A stretch of DNA of 64,000 nt. It comes from Sclerurus mexicanus (taxonomy: Eukaryota > Chordata > Aves > Passeriformes > Furnariidae). The stretch spans positions 57,275 through 121,274 of the forward strand of contig VWZF01003643.1 in the NCBI GenBank assembly GCA_013396755.1, given 5' to 3'. The first letter of the stretch is position 1; each line of letters opens with the position of its first letter. The notes beneath the pieces are model-generated. The model saw only the letters and a list, made by a program, of their open reading frames with translations. It had not been told where the DNA came from and did no database searches. A program made the translations under genes and the position numbers. Positions 51,838 through 61,636 of the stretch are shown here, piece after piece.

Positions 51838-51858
51838 AATAATAATAATAATAAAAAA
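51838..51858. repeat. AAT trinucleotide repeat
   Basis: Five AAT units run into a short A run. Nearby sequence is AT-rich. Confidence 0.8.
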
Positions 51859-52882
51859 GTAAAAATAGAACAAGTTTCTCCAAATGCTTCACTTGTACTT
51901 AAGGTTTTACTTTCTGGTTTTATTCTGAAGTACTTCACCACTTCTGTGTTCCCACGAAATAGGCAGAAAAGTGTCAGGGTGACTTCATAAAAGCTGCAGG
52001 GTAAAGAAATTCTCTGCCCTCTCTAGTACTTTGAAGGGAGTATGTCCTTGAAAAGTGCAACTTACGCATTCTTATGTAATTATCTGCAAGGGTGTTCTGA
52101 TGCAACTGAATTCAGGAGAGTAAGGTTAACCTCTGAGCTCCACTAGAGAGTTCTACTGTATATCTAACTTTCAGGTCTTGAAGGTTTCTTTCCCAGACTA
52201 TTTAGTGGGAAAAGGAAAACAAAAAACATAAACTTGAATTCCAGCATTTTCTAAAAACTGACTCATTGCTTTTAGTTGTATAGTAGTTGCTTCATGACCA
52301 TGCCAAAGGTACTCATCAGGCTTGGATTCAGGTTTAAGAGCTGATGTGAGTTCTCTTGCTGCAGACGATAGGCCCTACTTGTATAAGAACCTTTAAAGTA
52401 AAGTACACCAAGCAAAACTAAGAAGCTTGCCATTGTTTGAAACAGTAAAAGCATTAAAACACCAAGTTTTAATGGGACATTCTAGCCTACTTCATGCGGA
52501 TCATGTGAAAGTACTGAAGCAATTTTTTTTAGCCATGTCCATTCTTCCAGTTTGCATAACTCCAAAGAAAGGGGAGGTGAACAGAAACCTCATGGAGCTT
52601 CAGAAAATGCCAAAATCACATATAGGCTGTAAGTTTGGCCCTCTTACTGTTTTGTTCAAATTAACTTGCTCTTTCCTGACTGAGACATCATGAGTGGGTC
52701 TGTTTCATGAGAACAAGAGGAAAATGGGGATTCAGAAAGCAGGGTGTTTGTGTTTTCTCATGCAAAGTTTCTTTAATAAACAAATTCTCTTCCAAATACC
52801 GGAACTGGTTTCCCCTGGAAGATCGTCTGAAAAACCTTATGCCGAAACCTTAAGCTGGACGTGTTTCCTGAGTCATACAGCA

Positions 52883-52891
52883 GGGGTAAGT
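52883..52891 (+). other. Strong splice-donor-like site
   Basis: GGGGTAAGT contains the full intronic GTAAGT consensus. It lies just before the CpG-rich patch, so the patch would be in the intron downstream of it on the plus strand. No matching exon can be shown; such sites also occur by chance. Confidence 0.2.
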
Positions 52892-52926
52892 GGTGCTTCC
52901 AGAGAGACCAGAGAGAGTAGAAGCGG

Positions 52927-52940
52927 GGAGCAGAGGGCGG
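52927..52940 (+). promoter_or_regulatory. CTCF-like motif
   Basis: GGAGCAGAGGGCGG matches CCASYAGRKGGCRS at 12 of 14, with the inner 12 bases all matching; only the two leading C are G here. The CpG-containing GGGCGGCAG core is typical of strong CTCF sites. Confidence 0.4.
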
Positions 52941-52951
52941 CAGAGCCGCGG

Positions 52952-52965
52952 CCACAGGATGGCAC
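52952..52965 (+). promoter_or_regulatory. CTCF-like motif
   Basis: CCACAGGATGGCAC matches CCASYAGRKGGCRS at 12 of 14; the differences are at the YA positions. It lies 25 bases after the first core in the same orientation. Weaker than its neighbour. Confidence 0.3.
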
Positions 52966-53078
52966 TGCGCGCTGCGCTGCTCGCCGCAGCATCCCGCTGC
53001 GAGGTTCGGCTCGTCTCTTCGCCCCAGATACCTGCGGCTTTATTAATCGTGCTGTCAAACTGGATGTCATAACACCGC

Positions 53079-54305
53079 CTGTTCTGTTATGATTTAGGAC
53101 AAGAAAATTAGGGTTCGGTCTGTTTTTCTCACTGAGTCCAGTAAGATATAAGACAGCTACAAAAGAGACCATATAGAACCTCTCTTTTTACTCAGTTTAA
53201 GGTTTTCAGATTATGTCAGCAGATGCAAGTCCACTGGCAATAGACTTATTCCTTCTACTCCTGAAGTGCTGCAAGAAAAAGTCTGTGGACTCCTACCACA
53301 GCTTGCAGACCATAAATTCAAAATCATTGAGACAGAAAAAAGGCAAAAGGACTTTGTGTGCACAAGTACCCTCTTCTACACAGAAATTATCCTGCCATCT
53401 TCCCATTCCATTAGCAAAGGACAGTGAGGTGCTAATTCTCCTTTCATCTTTGTAGGTGTAAAGCAGGCTTAATTCTGCCAATGTCACTGATTGTACGAGT
53501 GCAAACTTGGTGTTAGATCAAAACTGAACTCCAGATAGTCTGTCTTGCAAGACAGTTATGAAAGGATTTTTTAAAGATATTGATGAGCTCAGATACAAAA
53601 CAAGTGGCCTCACTTTGAAAGTGCAATCATTGCTGGATGCCAAGAATAACAAAAAGGGCTTGAATCTGCCGCATTGCAATGACTTCTCTATTGTGTAAAG
53701 CCATTAGTTAAATTCTAGCGCTGTGACATAAAGAAAAATGCTTGTAAGACCACACCTTTCAGTCAGCCACATGAGTCATGCTCTATGTCAGAGTTAGCTG
53801 GATCTTCAGCTCCCGTTTTCAGCTACAATAATGCAGTTAAAAATCAACATAAATTGCTTTAATTGACAACAGGAAAACAAAGCTCCCAAATATTACATAT
53901 ATGCTCTATTTTCCACCAGGATTTGAAGGTTTTCTCTTCATTAAGTGCCCATCAAACCTGTTTAGCTTTTTGACAATCAGTAGTCTTCTTAGCACAACAG
54001 CTCTGGTTTTGGAAGACAGAATTATTCATTACACACATCCTACTGCACAGTATAAGGGTTTCTGTCCATCTCTACTGGGAAATGGTTAATAAAGTAATCT
54101 TAAACTCCATTAATGTCCTTCCCTACTGAAATATCCCTTTTGTGACTAGAGAGTTCAGTTCAGATTAGACTTACTTCTTCAAAGCCAAATGGAGACCTTT
54201 TAACAGAAAGATCAAAACCCACACTATTGGTTCAAGAGATGGCTCGAGCTCTGCACAGCAGGGGCTGCATCACTTCTCAGCTCAGGTGTCCTGGGATTCC
54301 ACCTT
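53079..54305. other. Unique non-coding sequence
   Basis: No gene, repeat body or notable motif was recognised. Short open frames on both strands (such as 53213-53455) are without domains. Confidence 0.5.
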
Positions 54306-54617
54306 CTAGACCTGGCTTGTGCTGCATTGTTGCTGCTGGCAACATGCTCTAGTGTGCAATGGAGACAGGCTCTCAATTTCTTGAGGGTTTTGGCTACCTT
54401 GTTTTTCAAGTGCCTCGAATACTTTCAAGTAAACTTCTAGGAGGGTACCTTGTTTTGGCTTGTACACTGGCTGCTTGTTCTTATTTTCATGAAGATGAAG
54501 GAAAAGACATGCATATGAAAATTCGCACTTAGCCTGGCACATCTCCTTGGCCAGATCCGCTACAGTCCTGCCCCAGCAGATGTTCGCAACCCTGCACAAG
54601 GGTTCTCTGTATGACAT
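54306..54617 (-). other. Unrecognised open frame of 103 codons
   Basis: Reading from an ATG at 54617, the frame encodes a basic, cysteine-containing peptide with the blocks GRTVADLAKEM, CQAKCEFSYAC, KPKQGTLLEVYLKVFEALEK and a C-terminal QQQQ. The central part has an amphipathic, protein-like composition unlike the AT-driven frames elsewhere. A TATA-like TATATAAAG lies on the same strand about 85-90 bases upstream of the ATG (plus 54701-54709). A second minus-strand frame (54224-54409) overlaps its 3' part in another phase. I recognise no family; it may be a broken retroviral or host gene remnant or chance. No poly(A) signal was found soon after the stop. Confidence 0.15.
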
Positions 54618-54700
54618 ATTTCCCACAATGCTGAGATATAATGTCTCAGCTGTGTCCAGGCTTTCTGCAGCAGTAAGGACTATGCTTGTCTTTGATGGAG

Positions 54701-54709
54701 CTTTATATA
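54701..54709 (-). promoter_or_regulatory. TATA-like box
   Basis: TATATAAAG on the minus strand, upstream of the unrecognised frame. TATA-like strings are common in AT-rich DNA, so the weight of this is small. Confidence 0.15.
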
Positions 54710-54739
54710 CTGTACCTACTGTACATTTTTTGTGAGAAG

Positions 54740-55327
54740 AAATATATATCAGGGGTTTGCTTTGGTGGTTGATTGTGAATATTTGTGCATTTTGTAGAGT
54801 GTATTTTCAAGGCATTTCTGTTTTAAACAATTCTCTATGCATTTGAGCCCAAAAGCATGAAATGGAATCAACACCAATATTAGCTGCAGGATTTCTTTCA
54901 TTAGGGCTGTTTTTTGAATGCTAATGTTACCTGACCTGTAAGCAGCTGTTACAAGTAAATGTAAATCAAAATCAGGAAACTAAATTATTTTACCCAATAG
55001 GATCAATTTTTTTTTTCTGCTTTCAGTTTATGAAATGTATTTCCTTTCCTTAGTTTCCTTAGTAGTATTATTATTATACAGCTATGACCACAATTCTCAC
55101 TTTCCTTTCATTTTTTCTGTTTAATGGTTCTGCTTTATTAGTGACACAGTCTTATTCCTGCAGCTAAGTATTTTTGGGTATTGATGACGGTGACATAATA
55201 AAGAGGCTAAGCTGTGCTGAAGTAGATGAGGTCTGTTACACTCATTCTGATTTATCTGGCTCTTTGCTAATTTGTCAGCCTGAAATCCTTGGCACAATTT
55301 CAGACCATGTCTCTGGCAGAGCTGGGC
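54740..55327. other. Unique AT-rich spacer
   Basis: No gene or repeat body is seen. It ends at the TC microsatellite. Confidence 0.5.
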
Positions 55328-55328
55328 C

Positions 55329-55385
55329 TCTCTCTCTCTTTCTCTTTCTTTCTCTCTCTCTCTCTCTCTCTCTCCATATATATAC
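55329..55385. repeat. TC microsatellite passing into TA
   Basis: About 46 bases of CT/TC units, interrupted by a few extra T, are followed by four or five TA units. Glutamate- and arginine-rich open frames over it are translations of the repeat and not genes. Confidence 0.95.
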
Positions 55386-55758
55386 ATTTATATTTGTATA
55401 TTTTTTGTCACTGTTTTCATTATAGATGATGTGTCCCCAACTTAAAGTGTCACAAAGTAAGTTCTGTGTCTTAAATACCACATTTTTCCTTTTTCCCCCT
55501 GACAGCTATGAAAAAGGAAGTGAAGCAATGAGGAGAAAAGGTAGTTTGTATCAGTTTCTTGATCAGCACAGACACATGTTTATGACATGTTCCTGCACAG
55601 AAGTACCTTGGAGCTACTTTGGAACACCAGCATCTGAATGCAGCAGTAGTTAATGGCTTATGTCCTCTGCAGAAACTACAATAACAGCCACTTGGAGGTA
55701 CTGAGTTGTCCTGGAGCTTTGTGGGCCAGGCAGCCCTGGCCAAGCAGCCTGGAGCAAT
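55386..55758. other. Unique spacer between two microsatellites
   Basis: A pyrimidine tract ending in CAG (55484-55506) looks like a splice acceptor and is followed by a short open stretch, but no donor of comparable quality or known peptide follows. Confidence 0.4.
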
Positions 55759-55799
55759 GCACACACACACACACACCCACACACACACACACACCCCCC
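55759..55799. repeat. CA microsatellite
   Basis: About 18 CA units with one CCA interruption in the middle, ending in a C run. Threonine- and histidine-rich open frames across it are repeat translations. Confidence 0.95.
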
Positions 55800-58705
55800 A
55801 GTGGCCCAGTGATGTTGCTAAGGTCTCTTTTCACTCTTGCTCTGTTGGTGCATGGGTAGGAACAATTCAGGCAGACAAATCTTCTGCCTCATGAAGTGAA
55901 AGGAGCTTCATCCACCTGACTAAAGGTTTACTGGCTTATCTTTTTCTCGTTTTCTCATGCTGACCAAGGAAGTATCTTTTTCACATACACTGAGTTGAAC
56001 ACATGGTGATGAGTTCCACTATGAAGTAACCTCAGCAGGAGAAAAAAGAGGATGGATTTTTAGACCAAATGGTGATCTGGGAATCTGCAATGAAGGGAAG
56101 ACAAGTGTACAAACATTTAGTGCATAAGTCATTTCTGAGAACAGTAGTTTTTTCCACAGGCACTGCATACTTCTGGGAGTTGTCTTTCCATTGCAGAAGT
56201 TCTGATTTTTCTCCACTTGGTAGCAATTGCAATATGCAAAGCTAATAGCAAAGCATGTCCTTCTTTTGCCTTCATAAACCAGAATGAATATAATCTGCAT
56301 AGATCTTGATGCACTTTTATTTGTTACTGTTTCTGCTTGATACCTTTTTAACATGGTCATGAAATGAATAAATGCAATAGAAACTCTAGTGAAATTAAAG
56401 AATAATGCAAATTAACAGTGTTTGAAGGCAATAAAGTGTGCACCAAAATGACTATCTTTTCTTTATTAAGACATTCTGAGAGCATCTTAGAAGTTTTAAT
56501 AAGATATTCTTCTTAAGAGAAGAAACAACAAATGATAATGAAATTTTTGCTAATGCAAGTCTATAATTATATTATCCTGAAAAATACCTTATGACATAAT
56601 AGGCTAAGAAATTACTCATGCAAGCTTTCTTCCCACTCAGGAGAAATATACTTCTACCATATGTATTTGACTTGATAACATTATTTCTAGATTTGTCTTA
56701 GAAAAGTCCTCAAGGCATGAGGAAGTTTCACTGTATAGTTGCTTTGACCTACTAAAGGAATTAGTAAGACTGCAGATAAGCCTCATGGAGAAAGATCAGA
56801 GAAATGTCAGAGCCCATTCAAGCAATATCATCCAACCAATAATGTTCTCAAAATGTAATTTGAAGTCCTCCTTGAGCCACGAGGACTCAAATAACACTTT
56901 TAGTTGGCTTCGGAACTTTGTATTCATTCTTGCTGGGCTTTGGGTGGAAAAAACCACCTGTATCATCTATCAGTGCTCAGACAATACGTTTACATTTTTA
57001 GGTTTATGCATGACCAGGAAAGGAAGAGAACTTTCCTCTAGCAAAAAATAAAAACTAAAAAATGCTTCCTCACTAACAGTTCTTGTTTTTTGACAAGTAC
57101 TTGATACACCATACAAAAGCTACACAACAGGAAGTCACTAATTTTATCACAAAACCCAACTGAAATTGCTTTTGAAAAATCATATCCATAGACTATAAGT
57201 AATAAAGAGCAGAGGTATCACATCAAATTCAGATTAATTTTGATCCTAAAGTATTTTAGTCAGTGCTGTATTCTGAACCCATTCCTGTGAACAGATACTG
57301 TATCCTTCATCTAAGTCTTATGTATATGACAGCTGTATGCAAAAGTAAAATTTGTTTACTGGGAGTAGATTTTTTTTGCTTTCTGTTAGTGTTGGTTTCC
57401 CCCCAACCTCCTGTTCTCTACCTTTAGTGATTATTGAAACCTGAGAATTGAACCCTCTTATATGTCTTGCTTCTGTTTTATATACATATGGACAAGCAAA
57501 AACAGCCACTACCATGGTATGTTGTACTGTCATAATGTAGGCATTACCTATAAAACTTTCAGTCCAAACTAATTAACATAAATTATTTGGGAAAAGAATT
57601 ATTAATTTTTGAGAGATTCCTGACAGCAGTTACTGATTATTTGGCTCCAGTTCAAACCAGTATTTAAGAACATGCTTTGTCAGGGTCACTTTCACTCCTG
57701 CAGTTAATTGGGATTACAACCTATCTGTCATTAAAACAAAACACTTAAGAAAAGAAATCTCCTTAAAACATTTGAGGAGAGAAACAATTCAAATCTCTTT
57801 TGATATAAATACTTCCTCAGGAAATGCATTGGACAGGTTTATAAAAAGATTAAGAAAAAAAGTAGCTCTTCAGTACAATTGTCATCAGTGCTTTAAGGGA
57901 AAAAATGAACCCAGATAAAACTGCCATATGCAAAGCTGCTTCATCAGCTCTCTCATTTTCTAATGTGGAGGATTATTGCACTATCAGAGCACTGTCTGTC
58001 AGAAAAACAGTCTGGGAAAGTCAAAGAAGGGAATTTTGTTTCCTATAGATGCCATGAGAATGAGAAGGGAAGATAGAGTCATCTCATTTTCAATCTACTG
58101 TGGCCTAGAGCTGATATTTTCACTAAAGTTCCCTTCCCTTCAGGAAGAATATAGTCTTTCAAAGTCGGAGAAACAATGCAAGACAACATTATTGCTCTAA
58201 ACATGCCAAACCCTTCACACAAATTTTCACCTTCCAGAGGCAAGGGGTGGCAGATCCAGAGGCCAAAGCCAAGGACATGTCAGCTCTGGTGGGCAAAGCC
58301 ATGGCCACCTGAGTGTATATTTTGTTCCAGTGGTAGTGACAGAACTTGACAACACCCATTTTTGGTATTAGGTTGTGTAAATCTTGCTGGCTACAAGGAG
58401 CTTGATTTAAAGTCCTTCCTTATGTCACTTTGCAATCTTGGGTGCAACAGGGTTCAGAGTAGTTTCTTAGCTGGTTGACACTGCTGAAGGCACTGCTAGA
58501 AGAATATTGTTAAATACATTTGGCATGTCTGAGTTTAGGAAGGGAGAATATGTTGGTTAGACGTGCCTGAGTGGAACTGAACTTACAGTTTTGTGGGACT
58601 GGTTGTAGATCCAGTCTTCATTCTCAACATAATCATGACTTGTCTCAAAGAAGTCTTTATTTCTGTATGGCATTTTTCTTTACTATCTCTCTGAGACAAC
58701 TGCCC
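55800..58705. other. Unique AT-rich non-coding sequence
   Basis: No gene or repeat body recognised. It includes a perfect octamer ATGCAAAT embedded in TAATGCAAATTAA at 56403-56415. Open frames remain below about 115 codons. Confidence 0.5.
56403..56415. promoter_or_regulatory. Octamer fused to homeodomain-like TAAT
   Basis: TAATGCAAATTAA contains the perfect POU octamer ATGCAAAT and flanking TAAT/TTAA, a composition seen in POU and homeodomain binding sites. It is a single site in AT-rich DNA and could be chance. Confidence 0.2.
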
Positions 58706-59025
58706 ATGTGCTCAAACAGGGTCAGCCTGTTGTACATTTCACAGAATTGTATCCAGATGGTTGTGGAATATCTCCAGTGAGAGAAATTCCACAACCTCTT
58801 TGGGCAATCTGTTCCAGCATGCTGCCACATGCAAAATAAAGAACTTTCTCCTCAAATTCAAGTGGAACTTCCTGTGCATCAATTTCACCCCATTGCCTCT
58901 TGTCCTATTGTTTGGCACTGAGAAGATTTTGGCTCCATCCTCTTGACACTGTCCCTTCAGATAGTTCTGTACATTGGTGAGGTCCCCTCTCAGTCACCTC
59001 TTCTCCAATCTGAACAGGCCCAACT
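58706..59025 (-). mobile_element. CR1 LINE 3' UTR fragment
   Basis: The plus strand follows the antisense CR1 3' region: GTGCTCAAACAGGGTCAGCC, TATCTCCAGTGAGAGAAATT, CCACAACCTCTTTGGGCAAT, CTGTTCCAGCATGCTGCCAC, GAGGTCCCCTCTCAGTCACC, CTCCAATCTGAACAGGCCCA. Both ends are truncated; the CATAGAATC terminus is absent. The subfamily differs from the 31.7/35.8 kb pair and looks older. Open frames here are within the repeat. Confidence 0.92.
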
Positions 59026-61240
59026 CATTGCCATGAGTGAAAATGAGTAGTAGGAGAGCCTGTAAAATAAGTGACACATTGAATATATGTAACTTTCTCT
59101 TCCCACCTCTCATCACTTCAGAACTAGCCATCTAAATAGGCTCTGTTATATATTTTTATGTATGTCTATATAAAAATTATAAACATTATATTTTTAAAAA
59201 TATGATTATATAAAAGCAACTCCTATTTGGCAGCAGGAACAAAAGATATGCACATTGATCTTGTGGATCCAAAGTTCTTTGGGAAATGGGCTGCTTGCCC
59301 AAGAAGGACAGGTGAGAGTAGCAGGGATTCAAAAGAATGTGAGAGAGAAAAGACAGGGACAAAAGGGATAGGAAACAGGAGACCAGAAAGAGGGAACTCC
59401 AGGCTGAAAGCAGCCTTCACACTTAATTAACAGGATCTGCTTAAGGGGGAACAGAAAGACATGCTTCCTCTCCCTCCAGTCCTTTGCAACTGCAACATCA
59501 GAACCTCCAGTACACAGAAAGGATGTAAAACAGCAAAATCTGATGTTTTAAACATTAGCCATAAAAAAAAAAGTTCAAATGGCTTTCTGAAAATGACACC
59601 ATATGCAATGCAAGAGGGAGATCAGACAATGTCTGTTGGGAGCCCAGATCCTTGTCTGGCATTTCTGTGTGGTACCATAGTGTAGCAAGGCATTACCTCT
59701 AAAAACAGTTGAGGAGCCTTTGAAGTAATAGGTATTATATTCCTTTGGGGAAAGCAGCTCTGAATCTCTCTGAGTCCAGCACAGCAAACAGTTCTTTTTC
59801 CAGGTCTCCCAGCCAGCGTCAGAAGATGGACTTTGTTTCTCTTTCTTTTTCTTTTTTTTTTTTTAAAATGTTTTCTCAGAATTCACTTGAAACACAGCTT
59901 TTCTGATACATTTTGTGCATCTGGTTTGGTAATAACCTCTAAGCAGCTCATGAAGAATGCAAGTAAAATTGTCTACTGAGTACAAATAAATGGAAAAAAA
60001 AAAGCCGAAGACTACAAGGTATTTTTTAATTTGGGATACTGCCTTACAAAACAGATCCCAAAATGCTATGCATCAGACGCTGTGTCAGACACATCACATC
60101 ATTATTATGGGAGCCATTGTTAACAAGCTGGAATCACATATCACTTCCCAGTTTAAAAGGGTGGAGTATCAAATGAACAGTCAGAAACAAAACTTGTCAG
60201 TTTTGCCTAGAGAGACATTGTTCAGTGCTCACTAAATAAAACTAGGTGATTAGCTTTCAAAGGGATGGGTTCCCATGGTACTAAAAAAATCAAATACTAT
60301 CTAATTCCTTCAATGTCATAAAATCACTCTATGGACTGAGAAGAGGAGTCTGCTGTAACTTCTTTCTGTCACAAGATAATAACACATTTTCTAACTTCAA
60401 GGACTAGGAATGTGAGGGAACTTTAGCTGTTTCTTTCTTAGGTATATGCCCCATCTTAGTGCAGATGCTTTTGCAGAATGACAGTTTTAGTGCTTTTGTG
60501 ACATCTTGTTGCTTTTATCAAGCAAGATGTTCATGGTTCGATAAACCACTTGTGTTCAAAAACAGTTAGCACAGCCAGATTGTGGAAAAGTTTATAAGCA
60601 GCATTTTGACCAAGACTAACATGTCTGTTTTTCAGGACAGAACCTGAGCAGATGCTACCTCTAACATTATCCCATATATCGCCTTCTTTGAAAAGGTCTT
60701 TTCTGATATTACTTGGTAATGAATTTCATAATTAGCTGTATGCAAATTGGTTTATTCTGAAAAGGCATGTATATGTATTTCATGACTCACAGCATATTAG
60801 AGACACAGATAGTAGCAAGGATACTGTAACAAGCAGGACATTTCTCTAGTAATTTAGAAAAACTAACTTCTAAAACTAGCAGTAATTCTGTTGCCTAATA
60901 AAGACACAACAGGACAACTTTTTATCAGCTCTTCCCTGTTATTTATTTCTGACCTACGAAAGTTCATAACTCCGTCGTTTAGGAGTGGTGCAGCACAGCT
61001 TTTGTGTATTGGAAGGAGACAGCTTAGAGCAATTTGGTGGCTGGGAATGACCTAAAGTGGAGGTGCAGGAACCTCCAGGCTGTAATATCAGGCTATTGAA
61101 AATTCCTCATCTTTGTTAGCAGAGGTTTACAGTTGTGAATTACAGATACAGATGAATGAGCTGTCTTTTAATCACACTCAAGAACAGTGATGCGTCCAGC
61201 ACTTGTGACCTGGCTGCAGACACAGATCCAACTGTGCCAT
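59026..61240. other. Unique AT-rich non-coding sequence
   Basis: It contains a strongly AT-rich stretch (59140-59215), a pyrimidine tract (59835-59864) and a perfect octamer ATGCAAAT at 60740-60747. No gene or repeat body recognised. Confidence 0.5.
59835..59864. repeat. Pyrimidine (T-rich) tract
   Basis: TTTCT groups lead into 13 T. No element body recognised beside it. Confidence 0.8.
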
Positions 61241-61636
61241 ACAGAATCACATAATCAATCAGGTTGGAAAAGACATCTGATCATCAAGCCCAAGCTTTGA
61301 ACACCACCACATTAACTAGACTATGACACTAAGTGCCACCTGCAGTCTTAAACACTTAGAGGAATGGTGACTCTACCACCTCCTTGGGCAGTCCATTCCA
61401 ATCTTTAATCATCCTTTCTGTGAAGAAATTCCCCCTTATATCCAACCTGAACCTCCCCTGGCAGACTTTGAGGCTATGTCCTCTCCCTGTCACTAACTGC
61501 CTGGGGGAAGAGGCCAACCCCTTCCAGTTTGAGAGAGCAATTGCAAGAGAGCAATAAGGTGCCTCCTGAGCCTCCGTTTCTTCAGGTTAACCAATCTCAA
61601 CTTCTTCAGCTGCTCCTCATATGACTTCTGCTCTAA
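61241..61636 (-). mobile_element. CR1 LINE 3' region
   Basis: It starts ACAGAATCACATAATCAATC followed by AGGTTGGAAAAGACATCTGA, the antisense CR1 terminus, and continues collinearly: CCTCCTTGGGCAGTCCATTC, TTTCTGTGAAGAAATTCCCC, CTTATATCCAACCTGAACCT, CTTCTTCAGCTGCTCCTCAT. It ends near 61636 within the 3' region and does not reach the ORF. Near 61531-61557 GAGAGAGCAA occurs as a small internal duplication absent from the usual pattern. Confidence 0.93.

Larger units (their letters stand above)
44801..52879. other. Unique AT-rich non-coding sequence
   Basis: Apart from a short CR1 relic (45926-45980) and an AAT tract (51838-51858), about 8 kb holds nothing I can name. The 50.3-50.5 kb part is very AT-rich with ATATAT stretches. 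Open frames stay near or below 115 codons and lack domains. Confidence 0.55.
52921..53078. promoter_or_regulatory. Isolated CpG-rich patch
   Basis: About 17 CpG dinucleotides lie in roughly 155 bases (for example GCCGCGGCC, GCGCGCTGCGCTG, GCTCGCCGC), in a window that is otherwise nearly CpG-free. Retained CpGs in a vertebrate genome usually mean the DNA escapes methylation in the germ line, as at promoters or bound regulatory elements. It is shorter than a standard CpG island. It includes two CTCF-like cores, a donor-like site just upstream and no TATA box. Open frames across it (plus 52694-53092, minus 52873-53172) have skewed alanine- and arginine-rich parts that follow from the GC content, and I do not call them genes. 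It could be a small promoter, an insulator or an inserted GC-rich fragment. Confidence 0.5.

Noticed and set aside
52694..53092. Plus-strand frame of about 132 codons across the CpG patch
   Set aside because: The GC-rich part forces alanine and arginine codons, the upstream part is AT-rich with different character, and minus-strand frames cover the same DNA.
55121..55481. Glutamate/arginine-rich frames
   Set aside because: Translations of the TC microsatellite.
55507..55653. Possible exon after a pyrimidine tract ending in CAG
   Set aside because: No strong donor follows and the peptide is not recognisable; the acceptor-like tract alone is weak evidence.
60525..60550. tRNA T-loop-like GGTTCGATAAACC
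   Set aside because: No matching A box, anticodon arm or acceptor stem around it.
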